Position numbers and translations under genes: made by a program. Positions 20,543-30,742 of a stretch of 64,000 nucleotides of DNA are shown here, in pieces (the first letter of the stretch is position 1; every line of letters begins with the position of its first letter). Below the pieces are notes generated by a model. The model was not told where the DNA came from, made no database searches, and saw only the letters and a list, made by a program, of their open reading frames with translations. Source of the DNA: an uncultured Oscillospiraceae bacterium (lineage in GTDB: Bacteria > Bacillota > Clostridia > Oscillospirales > Ruminococcaceae); assembly GCA_904396495.1 (NCBI GenBank), contig CAJFOJ010000067.1, positions 47,658-111,657 of the forward strand, in the 5' to 3' direction.

Positions 20543-20938
20543 TTACATCAACTGATCGATGGTGGCCTGTTTAAGCTTTTGATGGACGTCTACTGAAATA
20601 TCGGCAAACACCCTGCTCACTTTGCAGTCCGCTTCGCCGCTCCGGGGGCAAACCCCATCTGGCCGCAGGCAGCGGCTCAGGCAATAAGGCCCTTCGATGA
20701 CCCCGATGATATCGGCCAAACTGATTTTTTCCGGATCGCGGGCCAGTTCGTATCCGCCGGCCATCCCCTTATAGGAGCGGACAATCTCCCCCGACACCAG
20801 CTTTCTGAGGATTTTAAGAGCGAACCGCAAACTCACGCCGGTGTTTTCGGAAATGAGCTTGGCGTCGGCCCGTTTGCCCTGCTGGGCGAGAAAAATGACG
20901 ATTCGGATGGCGTAATCCGATTCCAATGTAATATGCAT
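20543..20938 (-). CDS. Rrf2-family transcriptional regulator
   Basis: ITLESDYAIRIVIFLAQ N-terminus, winged helix, Cys cluster CLSRCLRPDGVCPRSGEADC. Confidence 0.9.
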   Translation of the reverse strand: MHITLESDYAIRIVIFLAQQGKRADAKLISENTGVSLRFALKILRKLVSGEIVRSYKGMAGGYELARDPEKISLADIIGVIEGPYCLSRCLRPDGVCPRSGEADCKVSRVFADISVDVHQKLKQATIDQLM

Positions 20939-20957
20939 GTCAACCCTTCCCCAGTGG

Positions 20958-22043
20958 TTAGTCTAAAAAGTCCTTGAGTTTTTTGCTGCGGCTGGGGTGG
21001 CGGAGCTTTCTCAGGGCTTTGGCCTCGATCTGACGGATGCGCTCACGGGTCACGTTGAACTCCTTGCCCACCTCTTCCAGGGTACGGCTTCTTCCGTCCT
21101 CCAGTCCGAACCGCAGGCGCAACACCTTTTCCTCCCGGGGTGTCAGCGTCCCCAACACGCTCCCCAGCTGTTCTTTGAGCAGTGTGTGGGAGGCGGCGTC
21201 CGCCGGGGAGGGGGCGTCGTCGTCAGGGATGAAGTCTCCTAAATGGCTGTCCTCCTCCTCTCCGATGGGAGTTTCCAGCGAGACGGGTTCCTGGCTCACT
21301 CTGAGGATTTCCCGCACCTTGTCCACCGACATGTCCAGCTCCTGGGCGATTTCCTCTGCGCTGGGCTCGTGGCCGTTTTTGTGCAAAAGCTGGCTGCTCA
21401 CCTTTTTGACCCGGTTGATGGTCTCCACCATGTGGACCGGGATGCGGATGGTCCGCGCCTGGTCGGCGATGGCCCTGGTGATGGCCTGCCGGATCCACCA
21501 GGTGGCGTAAGTGGAAAATTTAAAGCCCTTGGTGTGGTCGAATTTCTCCACCGCCTTAATCAATCCCAGGTTGCCCTCCTGGATCAAATCCAAAAACTGC
21601 ATTCCACGTCCCACATAGCGTTTGGCGATGCTGACTACGAGCCGTAGGTTTGCCTCGCTCAGCCTCTGTCGCGCCACCGGGTCACCCTTGGACATCCTCT
21701 CGGCCAGCTCCACTTCCTCGTCGCTTGTGAGCAGCGGCACCCGGCCGATTTCCTTGAGGTACACCTTCACCGGGTCGTCGATGTTGACGCCATCGGCAGT
21801 GGCCCCGTCGTCGTCCTCCAATGGCACGTCGTTTTCCAAATCCAAGTCCAGCTCATCTTCGATGTTAAAATCCTCGATGATTTCGATGTTCATGTTTTCC
21901 AGCGAATCATAGAGCTTATCCATCTGCTCCACATCGAAATCCATATCCTCCAAAGCGTCGGTGATTTCCTTGGTGGTCAGTTTGCCCTTGAGCTTTCCCT
22001 GTTCCATCAAATCGCTGACCGCTGTCTTTTTATCGGCACCCAT
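20958..22043 (-). CDS. rpoD: Primary sigma factor RpoD/SigA
   Basis: Regions 1.1 to 4.2; [49 protein letters not shown]. Confidence 0.97.
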   Translation of the reverse strand: MGADKKTAVSDLMEQGKLKGKLTTKEITDALEDMDFDVEQMDKLYDSLENMNIEIIEDFNIEDELDLDLENDVPLEDDDGATADGVNIDDPVKVYLKEIGRVPLLTSDEEVELAERMSKGDPVARQRLSEANLRLVVSIAKRYVGRGMQFLDLIQEGNLGLIKAVEKFDHTKGFKFSTYATWWIRQAITRAIADQARTIRIPVHMVETINRVKKVSSQLLHKNGHEPSAEEIAQELDMSVDKVREILRVSQEPVSLETPIGEEEDSHLGDFIPDDDAPSPADAASHTLLKEQLGSVLGTLTPREEKVLRLRFGLEDGRSRTLEEVGKEFNVTRERIRQIEAKALRKLRHPSRSKKLKDFLD

Positions 22044-22100
22044 TGCAAATTCTCCTTTTTCCTTCCAAAATGTGTAAGACGTCTGCCGTCTCTTTCCCTT

Positions 22101-23831
22101 TTACTGCCGCTTCTTTTTCTCTCGCAGCTTTTGGACCATTTCCTGAAGCGCTTCCTCACTTAAATCCCCGGCCTGATCCATGGCCTTTTTATCTTGATAA
22201 TCCAAAAGGGTCTTGATGTAATCGTCCAACGCCTCCCTGGACATCTGCACCTCGCTCTGCCGGGCCAAAATCCCGCTGAAGCGGGCGATTTTTTCCCCGG
22301 AAAGCTCCGGATTACAGTCTATCAAACTAATACCATTATTATTTTGTAGTTTTTGTAACATTATTCCAAAAATCTCCCGGTTTAAGTCGGTCACAAAGGC
22401 TTCCGGGGTTATTTTTTGCAGGATGTACTCCAAATAGTCTTGATTTTTGTACAGAAAGGCGATAATCCCCTCCTCCGCCAGCGCCACCTGCAAGTTGGCC
22501 GCCCGCTGGGGGTTTAACCGGTCGATAGGCTGATTGCGCCCCGCCTGGATATCGGACCACTGCTTTTTCTTGTCCCGGCGGTTTTTCCGTTTTAAAAGGG
22601 ATGAGATGTTTGTAAGGATCGTCTCCTTTAAAATCCCGGTCTCTTTTGCCAGCACCCCGGCGTAGATTTCACGCTCGATGGGGCTCTGCACCGTGGAGAG
22701 GTATTTGACCGCCTCGTTTAAATAGGCGGCCTGCCCTTCCGGCAAACTGAGGTCGTACTTGCCCTTGATGACCGAGAGCTGGTATTCGGTGACGTTGTTT
22801 GCCCCGTCAAGGAGCAGCTTAAACCGCTGGGCACCGAATTTTTTGATGTATTCGTCCGGATCCTTGGCCCCTTTCATGTTGAGGATTTTGGTCTGGACTC
22901 CCACCTCGTCCAACAGGCCCACCGCCCGGTTTGTGGCGGTGCGGCCCGCCCCGTCGGAGTCGTAGGCGATAACGACCTCCTTGGCGTAGGAGGAGATGAG
23001 CCGGGCCTGCTCAGACGTCAGCGCCGTGCCCAGCGTTGCCACCACGTTCTCAAACCCCGCCTGGTTGACGGCGATTACGTCCATATACCCCTCGGCCAGA
23101 ATCAGCCTGCCATCGCTTAGGTGGTTTTTGGCAAAATTCAGGGAAAAGAGGTTTTTGCTCTTTTTGAACACCGGTGTATCGGCGGAGTTGAGGTACTTGG
23201 GTTTTGAGTCATCCAGCACCCGTCCCCCGAACCCGATGACGTTTTTCTTGAGATCGATAATGGGAAACATCACCCGGTTTCTGAACATGTCGTAGCAGGA
23301 ACCGTTGCGCCCTTTGGAGGCCACCGCCGCTGCGATCATCTGCTCATCCGAAAAGCCCTTCCCCCGCAGGAAGTTCCGCAGGTTGTCCCAACCGGGCGGC
23401 GCGTAGCCGAGGCCGTACTTCACAATGGTCTTTGGGTTTAACTGCCGCTTTGCAAAATACGCCATCCCGGGCTTTCCCGCTTCGGATTTTAAGCAGTCGT
23501 GGTAAAACCGGGCAGCGAGCCTGTTGATTTCCAAAATTACCGGTTTTATGCGGGAAGAGGCGTCCTCCTGTCCGTCTTCTGGGAACTGCAACCCCACCCT
23601 TTCGCTCAAAAAGCGCACCGCCTCCGGGTAGTCGAGGTTTTCGATCCGCATGATGAAGGAGATCACGTCCCCCCCGGCCCCGCAGCCGAAGCAGTAAAAG
23701 GACTGGCTGTCGTTGTAGACCACCATGGAGGGGGTCTTCTCGGAGTGGAAGGGGCAGAGGCCCACAAGGTTCCGGCCCGCCCGTTTGAGCTGGACATAGC
23801 TTGAGACGATGCTCTCGATGTCACAGCTCAT
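22101..23831 (-). CDS. dnaG: DNA primase
   Basis: CPFHSEKTPSMVVYNDSQSFYCFGCGAGGD zinc motif and Toprim domain (LILAEGYMDVIAVNQAGF). Confidence 0.96.
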   Translation of the reverse strand: MSCDIESIVSSYVQLKRAGRNLVGLCPFHSEKTPSMVVYNDSQSFYCFGCGAGGDVISFIMRIENLDYPEAVRFLSERVGLQFPEDGQEDASSRIKPVILEINRLAARFYHDCLKSEAGKPGMAYFAKRQLNPKTIVKYGLGYAPPGWDNLRNFLRGKGFSDEQMIAAAVASKGRNGSCYDMFRNRVMFPIIDLKKNVIGFGGRVLDDSKPKYLNSADTPVFKKSKNLFSLNFAKNHLSDGRLILAEGYMDVIAVNQAGFENVVATLGTALTSEQARLISSYAKEVVIAYDSDGAGRTATNRAVGLLDEVGVQTKILNMKGAKDPDEYIKKFGAQRFKLLLDGANNVTEYQLSVIKGKYDLSLPEGQAAYLNEAVKYLSTVQSPIEREIYAGVLAKETGILKETILTNISSLLKRKNRRDKKKQWSDIQAGRNQPIDRLNPQRAANLQVALAEEGIIAFLYKNQDYLEYILQKITPEAFVTDLNREIFGIMLQKLQNNNGISLIDCNPELSGEKIARFSGILARQSEVQMSREALDDYIKTLLDYQDKKAMDQAGDLSEEALQEMVQKLREKKKRQ

Positions 23832-23871
23832 TTTTAAGGTTTCGATAAAACTCTGAGGGATCGTCTCAGCT

Positions 23872-24879
23872 TCACTCCTTTGACCAGAATTTGGGGATAA
23901 ATAGGCTTTCGTATTGGCTGACGGCGTACTGGTCGGTCATCCCGGCGATATAGTCGCAGATGACCCGCTCCTTGGGAAATTTTTCCATGAGCGACCGGTA
24001 AAATTCCGGCAGCTTGTCCGGGTCTTTCAGGTAGTATTCGTAGAGTTTTTCAATGAGGGCCTCCGCCTTCTTTTCCTGCCCTTTGGCCACCGGGTTTGTG
24101 TACACGTACTCGAACATGAAGTTTCTCAGCTCGTTGTGGGCCTTTTGAACCTCCGGCGCCATCCTGATGTCGTCTCCGCTGTTTTCCACCACCGAGCGGA
24201 TGATGGTGGTAATCCGCTGGGATTTCCCCCGCCCCAGCACATAGACCGCCTCAAAGGGCAGGTCCCGTTCGTTTAACACCTCGGCCCGCTCGGCGTCCTC
24301 AATGTCGTGGTTGATGTAGGCCACCTTGTCGGAAAGCCGCACAATCCGCCCTTCCAAGGTAACAGCCTGGGCCTTTCCGCCGCCGCTGGAGTGGCAGACA
24401 ATGCCGTTTCGCACTTCATAGGTGAGGTTTAAGCCCTTTCCATCCCGTTCCAGCACGTCGGTGACCCGCACGCTCTGTAAATGGTGGTAAAAGGGAAAGG
24501 GGCAAACCCGGTTTAACGCCCGTTCCCCCGCGTGTCCAAAAGGGGTGTGACCCAAATCGTGGCCCATGGCGATGGCCTCGGTCAAATCTTCGTTTAAATT
24601 GAGGGCCCGAGCGATGGTCCGGGCGATTTGGCTCACCTCCAAGGTGTGGGTGAGCCTTGTCCTGTAATGGTCCCCCTGAGGGGCCAAAAACACCTGGGTC
24701 TTGTGCTTTAAGCGCCGGAAGGAGTTGCAGTGGATGATCCGATCCCGGTCCCGCTGGTAATCGGTGCGGATGGGACAGGGCTCCTCCGGTCTTCTCCTCC
24801 CCCTCGTTTTCTCCGACAGGGCGGCATAGGGGGAAAAATACTCCCGCTCCATGGCGTAGCGTATCTCTTTGCAGTCCAT
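23872..24879 (-). CDS. dgt: dGTPase-like deoxynucleotide triphosphohydrolase
   Basis: RDRIIHCNSFRRLKHKTQVF, RTRLTHTLEVSQIARTIARAL, GHDLGHTPFGHAGE HD motifs. Confidence 0.93.
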   Translation of the reverse strand: MDCKEIRYAMEREYFSPYAALSEKTRGRRRPEEPCPIRTDYQRDRDRIIHCNSFRRLKHKTQVFLAPQGDHYRTRLTHTLEVSQIARTIARALNLNEDLTEAIAMGHDLGHTPFGHAGERALNRVCPFPFYHHLQSVRVTDVLERDGKGLNLTYEVRNGIVCHSSGGGKAQAVTLEGRIVRLSDKVAYINHDIEDAERAEVLNERDLPFEAVYVLGRGKSQRITTIIRSVVENSGDDIRMAPEVQKAHNELRNFMFEYVYTNPVAKGQEKKAEALIEKLYEYYLKDPDKLPEFYRSLMEKFPKERVICDYIAGMTDQYAVSQYESLFIPKFWSKE

Positions 24880-25047
24880 CCGGCATCCCCCCTGTCGTTT
24901 CTATAATATAGATACCGGAAAAAGGTAAAAAATCCTCTTTTTCTCGACAATTCATATAAATGCTGTAATTTGAGGGGAAAAGGCTCCCAATTTTCATGCA
25001 AAAAGGAGAGAAAATCCCCACCGCCCCCCGACAACACAACAATCAGG

Positions 25048-25863
25048 CTATAGCTTTATGCCAAATTTCTGCTGAAACATATCATCCGCTCTCGTTCCGA
25101 ATTCAAATGGGGTGGTTTGAGCTAGTACTCCTACTTTTTCTGGAGTGGCTGTCCACAATAGGTATTTCTCCAGTTGGAGGGTATTTTCCACCTTCAAATG
25201 AGCTCCATCCCGCACCAGCAAACCATCTTTTGCAATTTTTTCCCCATCAAAATAAAATCTTGCACCGGCAGTATACACTGCGTGAACATCCGAATCAATG
25301 CAGCATTTTTCTTTTGAAGCAATCACCAACTCTGAAAAATAGCCCCCCTGGTGAAACATCACATAATCACTGTAATCCTCGGGATCGCCCAGCAATGTCC
25401 CGATTGGCGGAACTATACCCTTTGAGTCGTTCTTATGAAGCATATTCCAAGATTTTAAATAGCCGCACTCCATTATCTGTTTATAAGCCTTTATCGTCGT
25501 GGAATGTATCAAAACAGGGCTTTCGTAATTTCTCAGAAAGCAATCCGTGTAGCTATGGCCTTCATAACATGCTTCCGCTTCCTTTAAATCTTCCCCATGA
25601 ATTGCCGCAATGATATTTTTATGATGTTTGGTTTCATATTGGAGAAAATCCATGAGGCGATATCGCCATTCTCTCGTTTGTTTGGTGAGAATCAGACGAA
25701 ACAGGTTATGCCCGCCATTGCCTGTAAAGGAATTAAAGTCAGCGCAGTCGAGTAGCTGTACCATCACCCAAGAACCGTCATACGGCTGATCGCCGCAAAA
25801 CGGATTTCGATCTAGGGCGTTAAAATCAGGATTGGTGTAATAGATCATCATATGCCTCCCCAT
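25048..25863 (-). CDS. Hypothetical protein (possible ADP-ribosyltransferase-like fold)
   Basis: 271-aa ORF; SPVLIHSTTIKAYKQIMECGYLKSWN resembles the H-x-T...IL..G start of ART-fold proteins; fold call is inference. Confidence 0.5.
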   Translation of the reverse strand: MGRHMMIYYTNPDFNALDRNPFCGDQPYDGSWVMVQLLDCADFNSFTGNGGHNLFRLILTKQTREWRYRLMDFLQYETKHHKNIIAAIHGEDLKEAEACYEGHSYTDCFLRNYESPVLIHSTTIKAYKQIMECGYLKSWNMLHKNDSKGIVPPIGTLLGDPEDYSDYVMFHQGGYFSELVIASKEKCCIDSDVHAVYTAGARFYFDGEKIAKDGLLVRDGAHLKVENTLQLEKYLLWTATPEKVGVLAQTTPFEFGTRADDMFQQKFGIKL

Positions 25864-25903
25864 TCAGCCAAAGATAAAACCTTCGAATCCGCCCCTGATT
25901 TTT

Positions 25904-26527
25904 CTACTCCATATCCGCGTACTTTTCCTCTAAAATCTCCGGTATCACGGTCCCTCCGCTCAATTCGGTCAGTTCCTTTAAAAAACCCGGGAGCCGCTCG
26001 GATTTTATCATCAGCTTGAGCACCACATCGGCCCCGAAGTCGGAATCCAGGGTTGAGATGTTGTACTTTGGCAGGATGTAGGAAAGCTTTCCGTAAAAGC
26101 TGTAATCCACCGCCGTTTCCATCACGGTACAGGGGGACATGTGGAGCTTTTTGGCGGCTTTGAGGGCCACCCGGCACCCCTGGGAGTAGGCCCGCACCAG
26201 GCCCCCGCCCCCTAAGAGGATTCCCCCGAAATACCGGGTCACCACCACACAGACGTCCACAATGCCTTCCTTTAAAATTACGTCCAACGTCGGGATGCCC
26301 GCCGTGCCCTGGGGCTCCCCGTCGTCGGAATAGCGCCTGATCTGCCCGTTTCTTAAAACATAGGCGTATACATTATGTGTCGCGTCCCAGTGCTTCTGTT
26401 TCATTTCATTGATGAAAGAAACCGCTTCCTCCTCGGTTTCCACATGCTTCGCGTACCCGATAAACCGGGATTTTTTCTCCACGAACTCATCCTCTGCAAA
26501 GCCCTCGATGGTGAGATACTCCTTCAT
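25904..26527 (-). CDS. YigZ/IMPACT family protein
   Basis: KKSRFIGYAKHVETEEEAVSFINEMKQKHWDATHNVYAYVLRNGQIRRYSDDGEPQGTAGIPTLDVI. Confidence 0.95.
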   Translation of the reverse strand: MKEYLTIEGFAEDEFVEKKSRFIGYAKHVETEEEAVSFINEMKQKHWDATHNVYAYVLRNGQIRRYSDDGEPQGTAGIPTLDVILKEGIVDVCVVVTRYFGGILLGGGGLVRAYSQGCRVALKAAKKLHMSPCTVMETAVDYSFYGKLSYILPKYNISTLDSDFGADVVLKLMIKSERLPGFLKELTELSGGTVIPEILEEKYADME

Positions 26528-26684
26528 GCCGCACTCCTTTCATATAATAAAGATTCCTCTCCCACAAGAGAAGTTTCCATTTCCCCGCAAAAACAGATGA
26601 GGCAGCTTTCAGAACGCCCAAAATAGGATTTCTCCTTTTTGAAATTTCTGAAAGCCGCCTCGAACGCTTTTATTTCGAATAAAC

Positions 26685-26897
26685 TTATTTATCCATACCA
26701 AAACGTTTCTTAAATCTGTCAACACGTCCGCCGGTATCAACCAGTTTCTGCTTTCCAGTAAAGAAAGGATGGCATTTGGAGCAGATTTCAACGCTGATAT
26801 TTTCCTTTGTGGAACGGGTTTCAATCACATTGCCACAAGCACATTTGATGGTTGTGGGTTCATACTTCGGATGAATTCCTTCTTTCATTTTCTTCAC
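26685..26897 (-). CDS. rpmE: 50S ribosomal protein L31 (zinc-binding type)
   Basis: [67 protein letters not shown]. Confidence 0.97.
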   Translation of the reverse strand: MKKMKEGIHPKYEPTTIKCACGNVIETRSTKENISVEICSKCHPFFTGKQKLVDTGGRVDRFKKRFGMDK

Positions 26898-27040
26898 CTC
26901 TTTCGCAACACATCTCTCGAAATAATATCATACCACAGTTTTTTTTCAAATGCAAGTATTTTTTACTGTAAACAGGAATTTTCTGAAACCCGCCGGAAAA
27001 TTCCGCCCGATACGGACTTGTATCGGCTCTCCATCTGATT

Positions 27041-27574
27041 TCAGGATTCTCTTTCCACCGTCACGATATGCTCTACATACATTGGAATGTTTTGGAGCTT
27101 TTCAGCAAAAAATACAGGAAACGTTTTATATTTCTCCAATTTGTCCAAGGGAATCCAATACATGAACTCTTTCCCTTCCGCGCAGATACTATTGCTATTC
27201 AGTTCTTGACTGCCCCTTGGCTTCATGAGAAAGTAAAAGGCGACCTCGTGACAGTGCAGCCCGGTTGCCGATCCGTCTCCGTCGAAAAAACACTCGTGAA
27301 TAAACGCCAGCCGTTCGATTTCGTAGCGGATACCCGTCTCCTCCAGCACTTCCCGAACCACCGCCTCTTCGGCTGTTTCTCCCAGGTGGACGCCGCCGCC
27401 CACCGAATAATAGTAGTCCGACGCTTCATTACCCGCCATCAGCACGCAGCCGTTTTCGATGATAATAGCCGCTGCCCGATATCGAAAATAATGATCTTCC
27501 GAACGAAAAGAGCAGTCTTTTCCCATCTGACTCCCTCCAAAACATCGCCCGCCACGGGTTTCAATCTTCCGCAA
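27041..27574 (-). CDS. NUDIX hydrolase
   Basis: Nudix box GGGVHLGETAEEAVVREVLEETG. Confidence 0.93.
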   Translation of the reverse strand: MRKIETRGGRCFGGSQMGKDCSFRSEDHYFRYRAAAIIIENGCVLMAGNEASDYYYSVGGGVHLGETAEEAVVREVLEETGIRYEIERLAFIHECFFDGDGSATGLHCHEVAFYFLMKPRGSQELNSNSICAEGKEFMYWIPLDKLEKYKTFPVFFAEKLQNIPMYVEHIVTVERES

Positions 27575-28127
27575 ACTGCTCCTGAGCCCTCAAAATCTGC
27601 TTTTGGTACCGCTCTTCCTCGGAAAAGACACAGCCACAGTACTTCTGCATGTAAAAGCCCAGTTCCCGGGCCCGCTGATTGCCGGCCCTGAAATTCGGGC
27701 GGAAATCCCGATAGAGAAATTCCACCCCGTACTCTTCCCCGAAGCGGTTCCCCGCCGCCGCGATTAAGTCGTGCCGCTGGTAGACGCTGGCCAAAAGCGT
27801 CGTCGTAAACGCCTCAAATCCGTGTTCTGCGGCGTATTTCGCCGCCCCTTCCAACCGGTGTTCGTAGCAGTAGGTGCAGCGGTTGTCGATGTCCCCGGCG
27901 ACTTTTTCTACAAATTCCCGCAGGCCGTAGTCTTCCCGCACCCGCACTTCCATCCCGATTTCTTTTGCGTACTCCAAAAGGCAGTTCCGCCTCGCTTCGT
28001 ACTCTTTCCAGGGGTGGATGTTAGGGTTGTACCAAAACGCCGTGGGCTCAATGCCCTCTTCCCGCAGCGGGTCGATACAGGAAAGAGAGCAGGGCGCGCA
28101 GCAGCAGTGCAACAAAACCTTGTCCAT
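27561..28127 (-). CDS. queH: Epoxyqueuosine reductase QueH
   Basis: VLLHCCCAPCSLSCIDPLREEG, YNPNIHPWKEYEARR, CTYCYEHRL. Confidence 0.9.
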   Translation of the reverse strand: MDKVLLHCCCAPCSLSCIDPLREEGIEPTAFWYNPNIHPWKEYEARRNCLLEYAKEIGMEVRVREDYGLREFVEKVAGDIDNRCTYCYEHRLEGAAKYAAEHGFEAFTTTLLASVYQRHDLIAAAGNRFGEEYGVEFLYRDFRPNFRAGNQRARELGFYMQKYCGCVFSEEERYQKQILRAQEQFAED

Positions 28128-28286
28128 TGAAATCCTCCATTGAGTTTAAAACGGTCCTATCCTCTCCGGACGCCGATTTTCACGGGAACACCGGTTGGCC
28201 ATCCTTCGTTTGAACCCTGTTTTCTCCTATTATATAATCTATCCAAAAAAAACGCAAGATTTTCGTCGGGAAATTTCCCAAAGGGC

Positions 28287-28315
28287 TTGACTTTCCAAGC
28301 AAAATGAAATATGAT
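28287..28315 (+). promoter_or_regulatory. Sigma-A promoter (TTGACT-17-TATGAT)
   Basis: -35 at 28287-28292, -10 at 28310-28315, 17-nt spacer. Confidence 0.75.
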
Positions 28316-28318
28316 AGA

Positions 28319-28332
28319 TGTAACCGATTACA
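28319..28332 (+). promoter_or_regulatory. LacI-family operator-like palindrome TGTAACCGATTACA
   Basis: Near-perfect dyad with central CG, just downstream of the -10. Confidence 0.65.
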
Positions 28333-28347
28333 GAGGAGGAATGAACC

Positions 28348-29355
28348 ATCGCCACCATCAAAGATGTCGCTAAATTGGCGGGTGTTTCCGTCGCGACGGT
28401 CTCCCGCGTCCTCAACAACAGCGACAGCGTCAAGCCCCAAACCACACAGATCGTCAAAGACGCTATTCAGCGGCTTGACTACCACCCGAACTTCCTCGGG
28501 CGGACGCTCCGCCGCTTGGAGACGATGAAAATCCTGGTTCTGGCCCCCACCATTTCCAACCAGTTTTATTCCCGCATTATCAAAGGAATCCAGTCGGTGG
28601 CCGAACCGGCCGGCTATCACATCATGCTGGCCGTCACCAACGCCAACCGGGAAATTGAACTAGAGTACATCCAGATGCTCCAGCGCAAGCTCGTCGATGG
28701 CATCATCTTTCTCCACAGCTCCCTTTCGGCCGAGGAATTGAGCGAATTTTCCGCTTCTTCCCCCATGGTGCTGGCAAGTGAAATTGTTCAAGGCGCAGAC
28801 CTCCCCATGGTCACCATCGACAACCAGAAGGCGGGATATGAAGCCACCTGCTTTCTCATCAACAACGGTCACCGTCGCGTCGCCTTGGCCTCGGCCGGCG
28901 ACCTCTACTACTCCTCGACTTTGCGCCGGTACGGATACCAAAAGGCCCTTTTGGACTGCGGCATCCCCTATGACCCCAACCTCATCACCAGTGAAGGCTT
29001 TTCTTTTAACGCCGGCCGCCGCTCCGCTGAGCAGCTGCTCCGGTTAAGCAAACTCCCCGACGCGGTGTTTGCCGTGGCGGACGCGGTCGCCATCGGCATG
29101 ACATCAGTGTTCCATCAAAACGGCATCGAGGTGGGAAAGGATATCTCCATCATCGGATTTGACAACAACCAAATCTCAGAGTATTACATTCCCTCTATCA
29201 CCACTGTTTCCCAGCCTCAGCTTGACATTGGTCAAAAAGCCATGGAGCTTTTGATGAATAAATTGGAAGACCTATCCTGTGAAAATCGGCACATTGTGCT
29301 CCCTCATAGGATTGAAATCCGGGCTTCAGTAAAGCTTTCGAAGTCCGAAGTGTGA
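28348..29355 (+). CDS. LacI-family transcriptional regulator (apparent ATC start)
   Basis: Frame reads (I)ATIKDVAKLAGVSVATVSRVLNNSDSVK; SD gaggagga at 28333-28340; in-frame TGA at 28342-28344. Confidence 0.88.
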   Translation: MATIKDVAKLAGVSVATVSRVLNNSDSVKPQTTQIVKDAIQRLDYHPNFLGRTLRRLETMKILVLAPTISNQFYSRIIKGIQSVAEPAGYHIMLAVTNANREIELEYIQMLQRKLVDGIIFLHSSLSAEELSEFSASSPMVLASEIVQGADLPMVTIDNQKAGYEATCFLINNGHRRVALASAGDLYYSSTLRRYGYQKALLDCGIPYDPNLITSEGFSFNAGRRSAEQLLRLSKLPDAVFAVADAVAIGMTSVFHQNGIEVGKDISIIGFDNNQISEYYIPSITTVSQPQLDIGQKAMELLMNKLEDLSCENRHIVLPHRIEIRASVKLSKSEV

Positions 29356-29368
29356 AAGGAAGATCGCT

Positions 29369-30466
29369 ATGGAAAAAGTGAAAGTCGGCATCATTGGATG
29401 CGGCGGAATCGCCAACGGCAAACATCTGCCCGCCCTGAAAAACCTCTCGGAAAAAGGCCGGGTGGAACTGGTCGCCTTCTGCGACATCATTGAGGAGCGC
29501 GCCCAAAAGGCCGCCAAAGAGTACGGCACCCCTGATGCCAAGGTCTACACCGATTACAAAGAACTGCTTAAAGACCCTTCTATCGTCACCGTCCACGTCT
29601 GCACCCCCAACCGTTCCCACAGCTTCATCTCTATCGACGCCATGCGGGCCGGTAAGCACGTCCTCTGTGAAAAGCCCATGGCCAAAACCTTCGCCGAGGC
29701 CCAGGAGATGGTGAAGGTGTCCAAGGAGACCGGAAAAATCCTGACCATCGGCTACCAAAACCGTCATCGCCCCGATTCCCATTTCCTCAAAGCCACCTGC
29801 GAAGACGGCGAACTGGGTGAAATCTACTTCGCCAAAGCCCACGCCATCCGCCGCCGTGCGGTTCCCACCTGGGGCGTCTTTATGAACGAGTACGAACAGG
29901 GCGGCGGCCCTTTGATCGATATCGGCACCCACGCTTTGGACCTGACCCTCTGGATGATGGACAACTACGAACCCCGGATGGTCGTGGGAAAAGCTTACAA
30001 GGAGCTGGGACGCAGCGCCACCACCGATTTCGGCAACGCCTTTGGCAACTGGAATCCTGAGGAGTACACCGTCGAGGACTCCGCTTTCGGGTTTATCCAG
30101 ATGAAAAACGGCGCCACCATTATCCTAGAGTCCAGCTGGGCTCTGAACACCCTAGATGTGGGCGAGGCCCAGACCACCCTCTGCGGTACCAAGGCGGGAG
30201 CCGACATGAAAGACGGTGTCCGCATCAACGGGGTTAGACACAATCAGCAGTACACCGCTCAAACTACCTTTGGCGCCGGCGGCGTCGCCTTTTTCGAGGG
30301 CGGAGAGGCACAAACCCCCGAGGTCGTCGAAGCCAATATCTTCTACGACGCTGTCACCAAGGGCACAGAGCTCTGTGTCAAGCCGGAGCAGGCTATGGTG
30401 GTTTCCCAGATTCTGGAGGCCATTTACAAATCCTCAGAGACCGGCCAGCCGGTGTTTTTTGACTAA
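29369..30466 (+). CDS. Gfo/Idh/MocA-family oxidoreductase
   Basis: VGIIGCGGIANGKHLPAL Rossmann start, AGKHVLCEKPMAKTFAEA. Confidence 0.92.
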   Translation: MEKVKVGIIGCGGIANGKHLPALKNLSEKGRVELVAFCDIIEERAQKAAKEYGTPDAKVYTDYKELLKDPSIVTVHVCTPNRSHSFISIDAMRAGKHVLCEKPMAKTFAEAQEMVKVSKETGKILTIGYQNRHRPDSHFLKATCEDGELGEIYFAKAHAIRRRAVPTWGVFMNEYEQGGGPLIDIGTHALDLTLWMMDNYEPRMVVGKAYKELGRSATTDFGNAFGNWNPEEYTVEDSAFGFIQMKNGATIILESSWALNTLDVGEAQTTLCGTKAGADMKDGVRINGVRHNQQYTAQTTFGAGGVAFFEGGEAQTPEVVEANIFYDAVTKGTELCVKPEQAMVVSQILEAIYKSSETGQPVFFD

Positions 30467-30482
30467 TTGATCGAAAAGTTTA

Positions 30483-30515
30483 TTGAAAGCGGGCAAAATT
30501 CTTGCCCGCTTTTCA
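30483..30515 (+). terminator. Intrinsic terminator
   Basis: gaaagcgggcaaaattcttgcccgctttt. Confidence 0.75.
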
Positions 30516-30653
30516 TATTTGCGGCAAAAAACGGGATAATAAGGAAGCGGACTTTAAAATCTCATTTTTGCGGAAAAAATGTTGACAAACAAAGGAAGGT
30601 ATGGTATCATAATAAACGTTCCGTGTGACGCGGCTTACGCGCACCAGTTGCAC

Positions 30654-30742
30654 GGAGAGATGTCCGAGTGGTTTAAGGAGCTGGTCTTGAAAACCAGTGA
30701 TCCCGCAAGGGACCGTGGGTTCGAATCCCACTCTCTCCGCCA
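30654..30742 (+). tRNA. tRNA-Ser (anticodon TGA)
   Basis: GGAGAGA/TCTCTCC acceptor, anticodon arm ctggtcTTGAaaaccag, variable arm, GGTTCGAATCC T-arm, encoded CCA. Confidence 0.96.

Noticed and set aside
22101-24879. rpoD-dnaG-dgt cluster as unusual
   Set aside because: Ordinary conserved macromolecular-synthesis synteny
24996-25613. 205-aa plus-strand ORF
   Set aside because: Overlaps the 271-aa minus ORF, which has more protein-like composition; no recognisable motif
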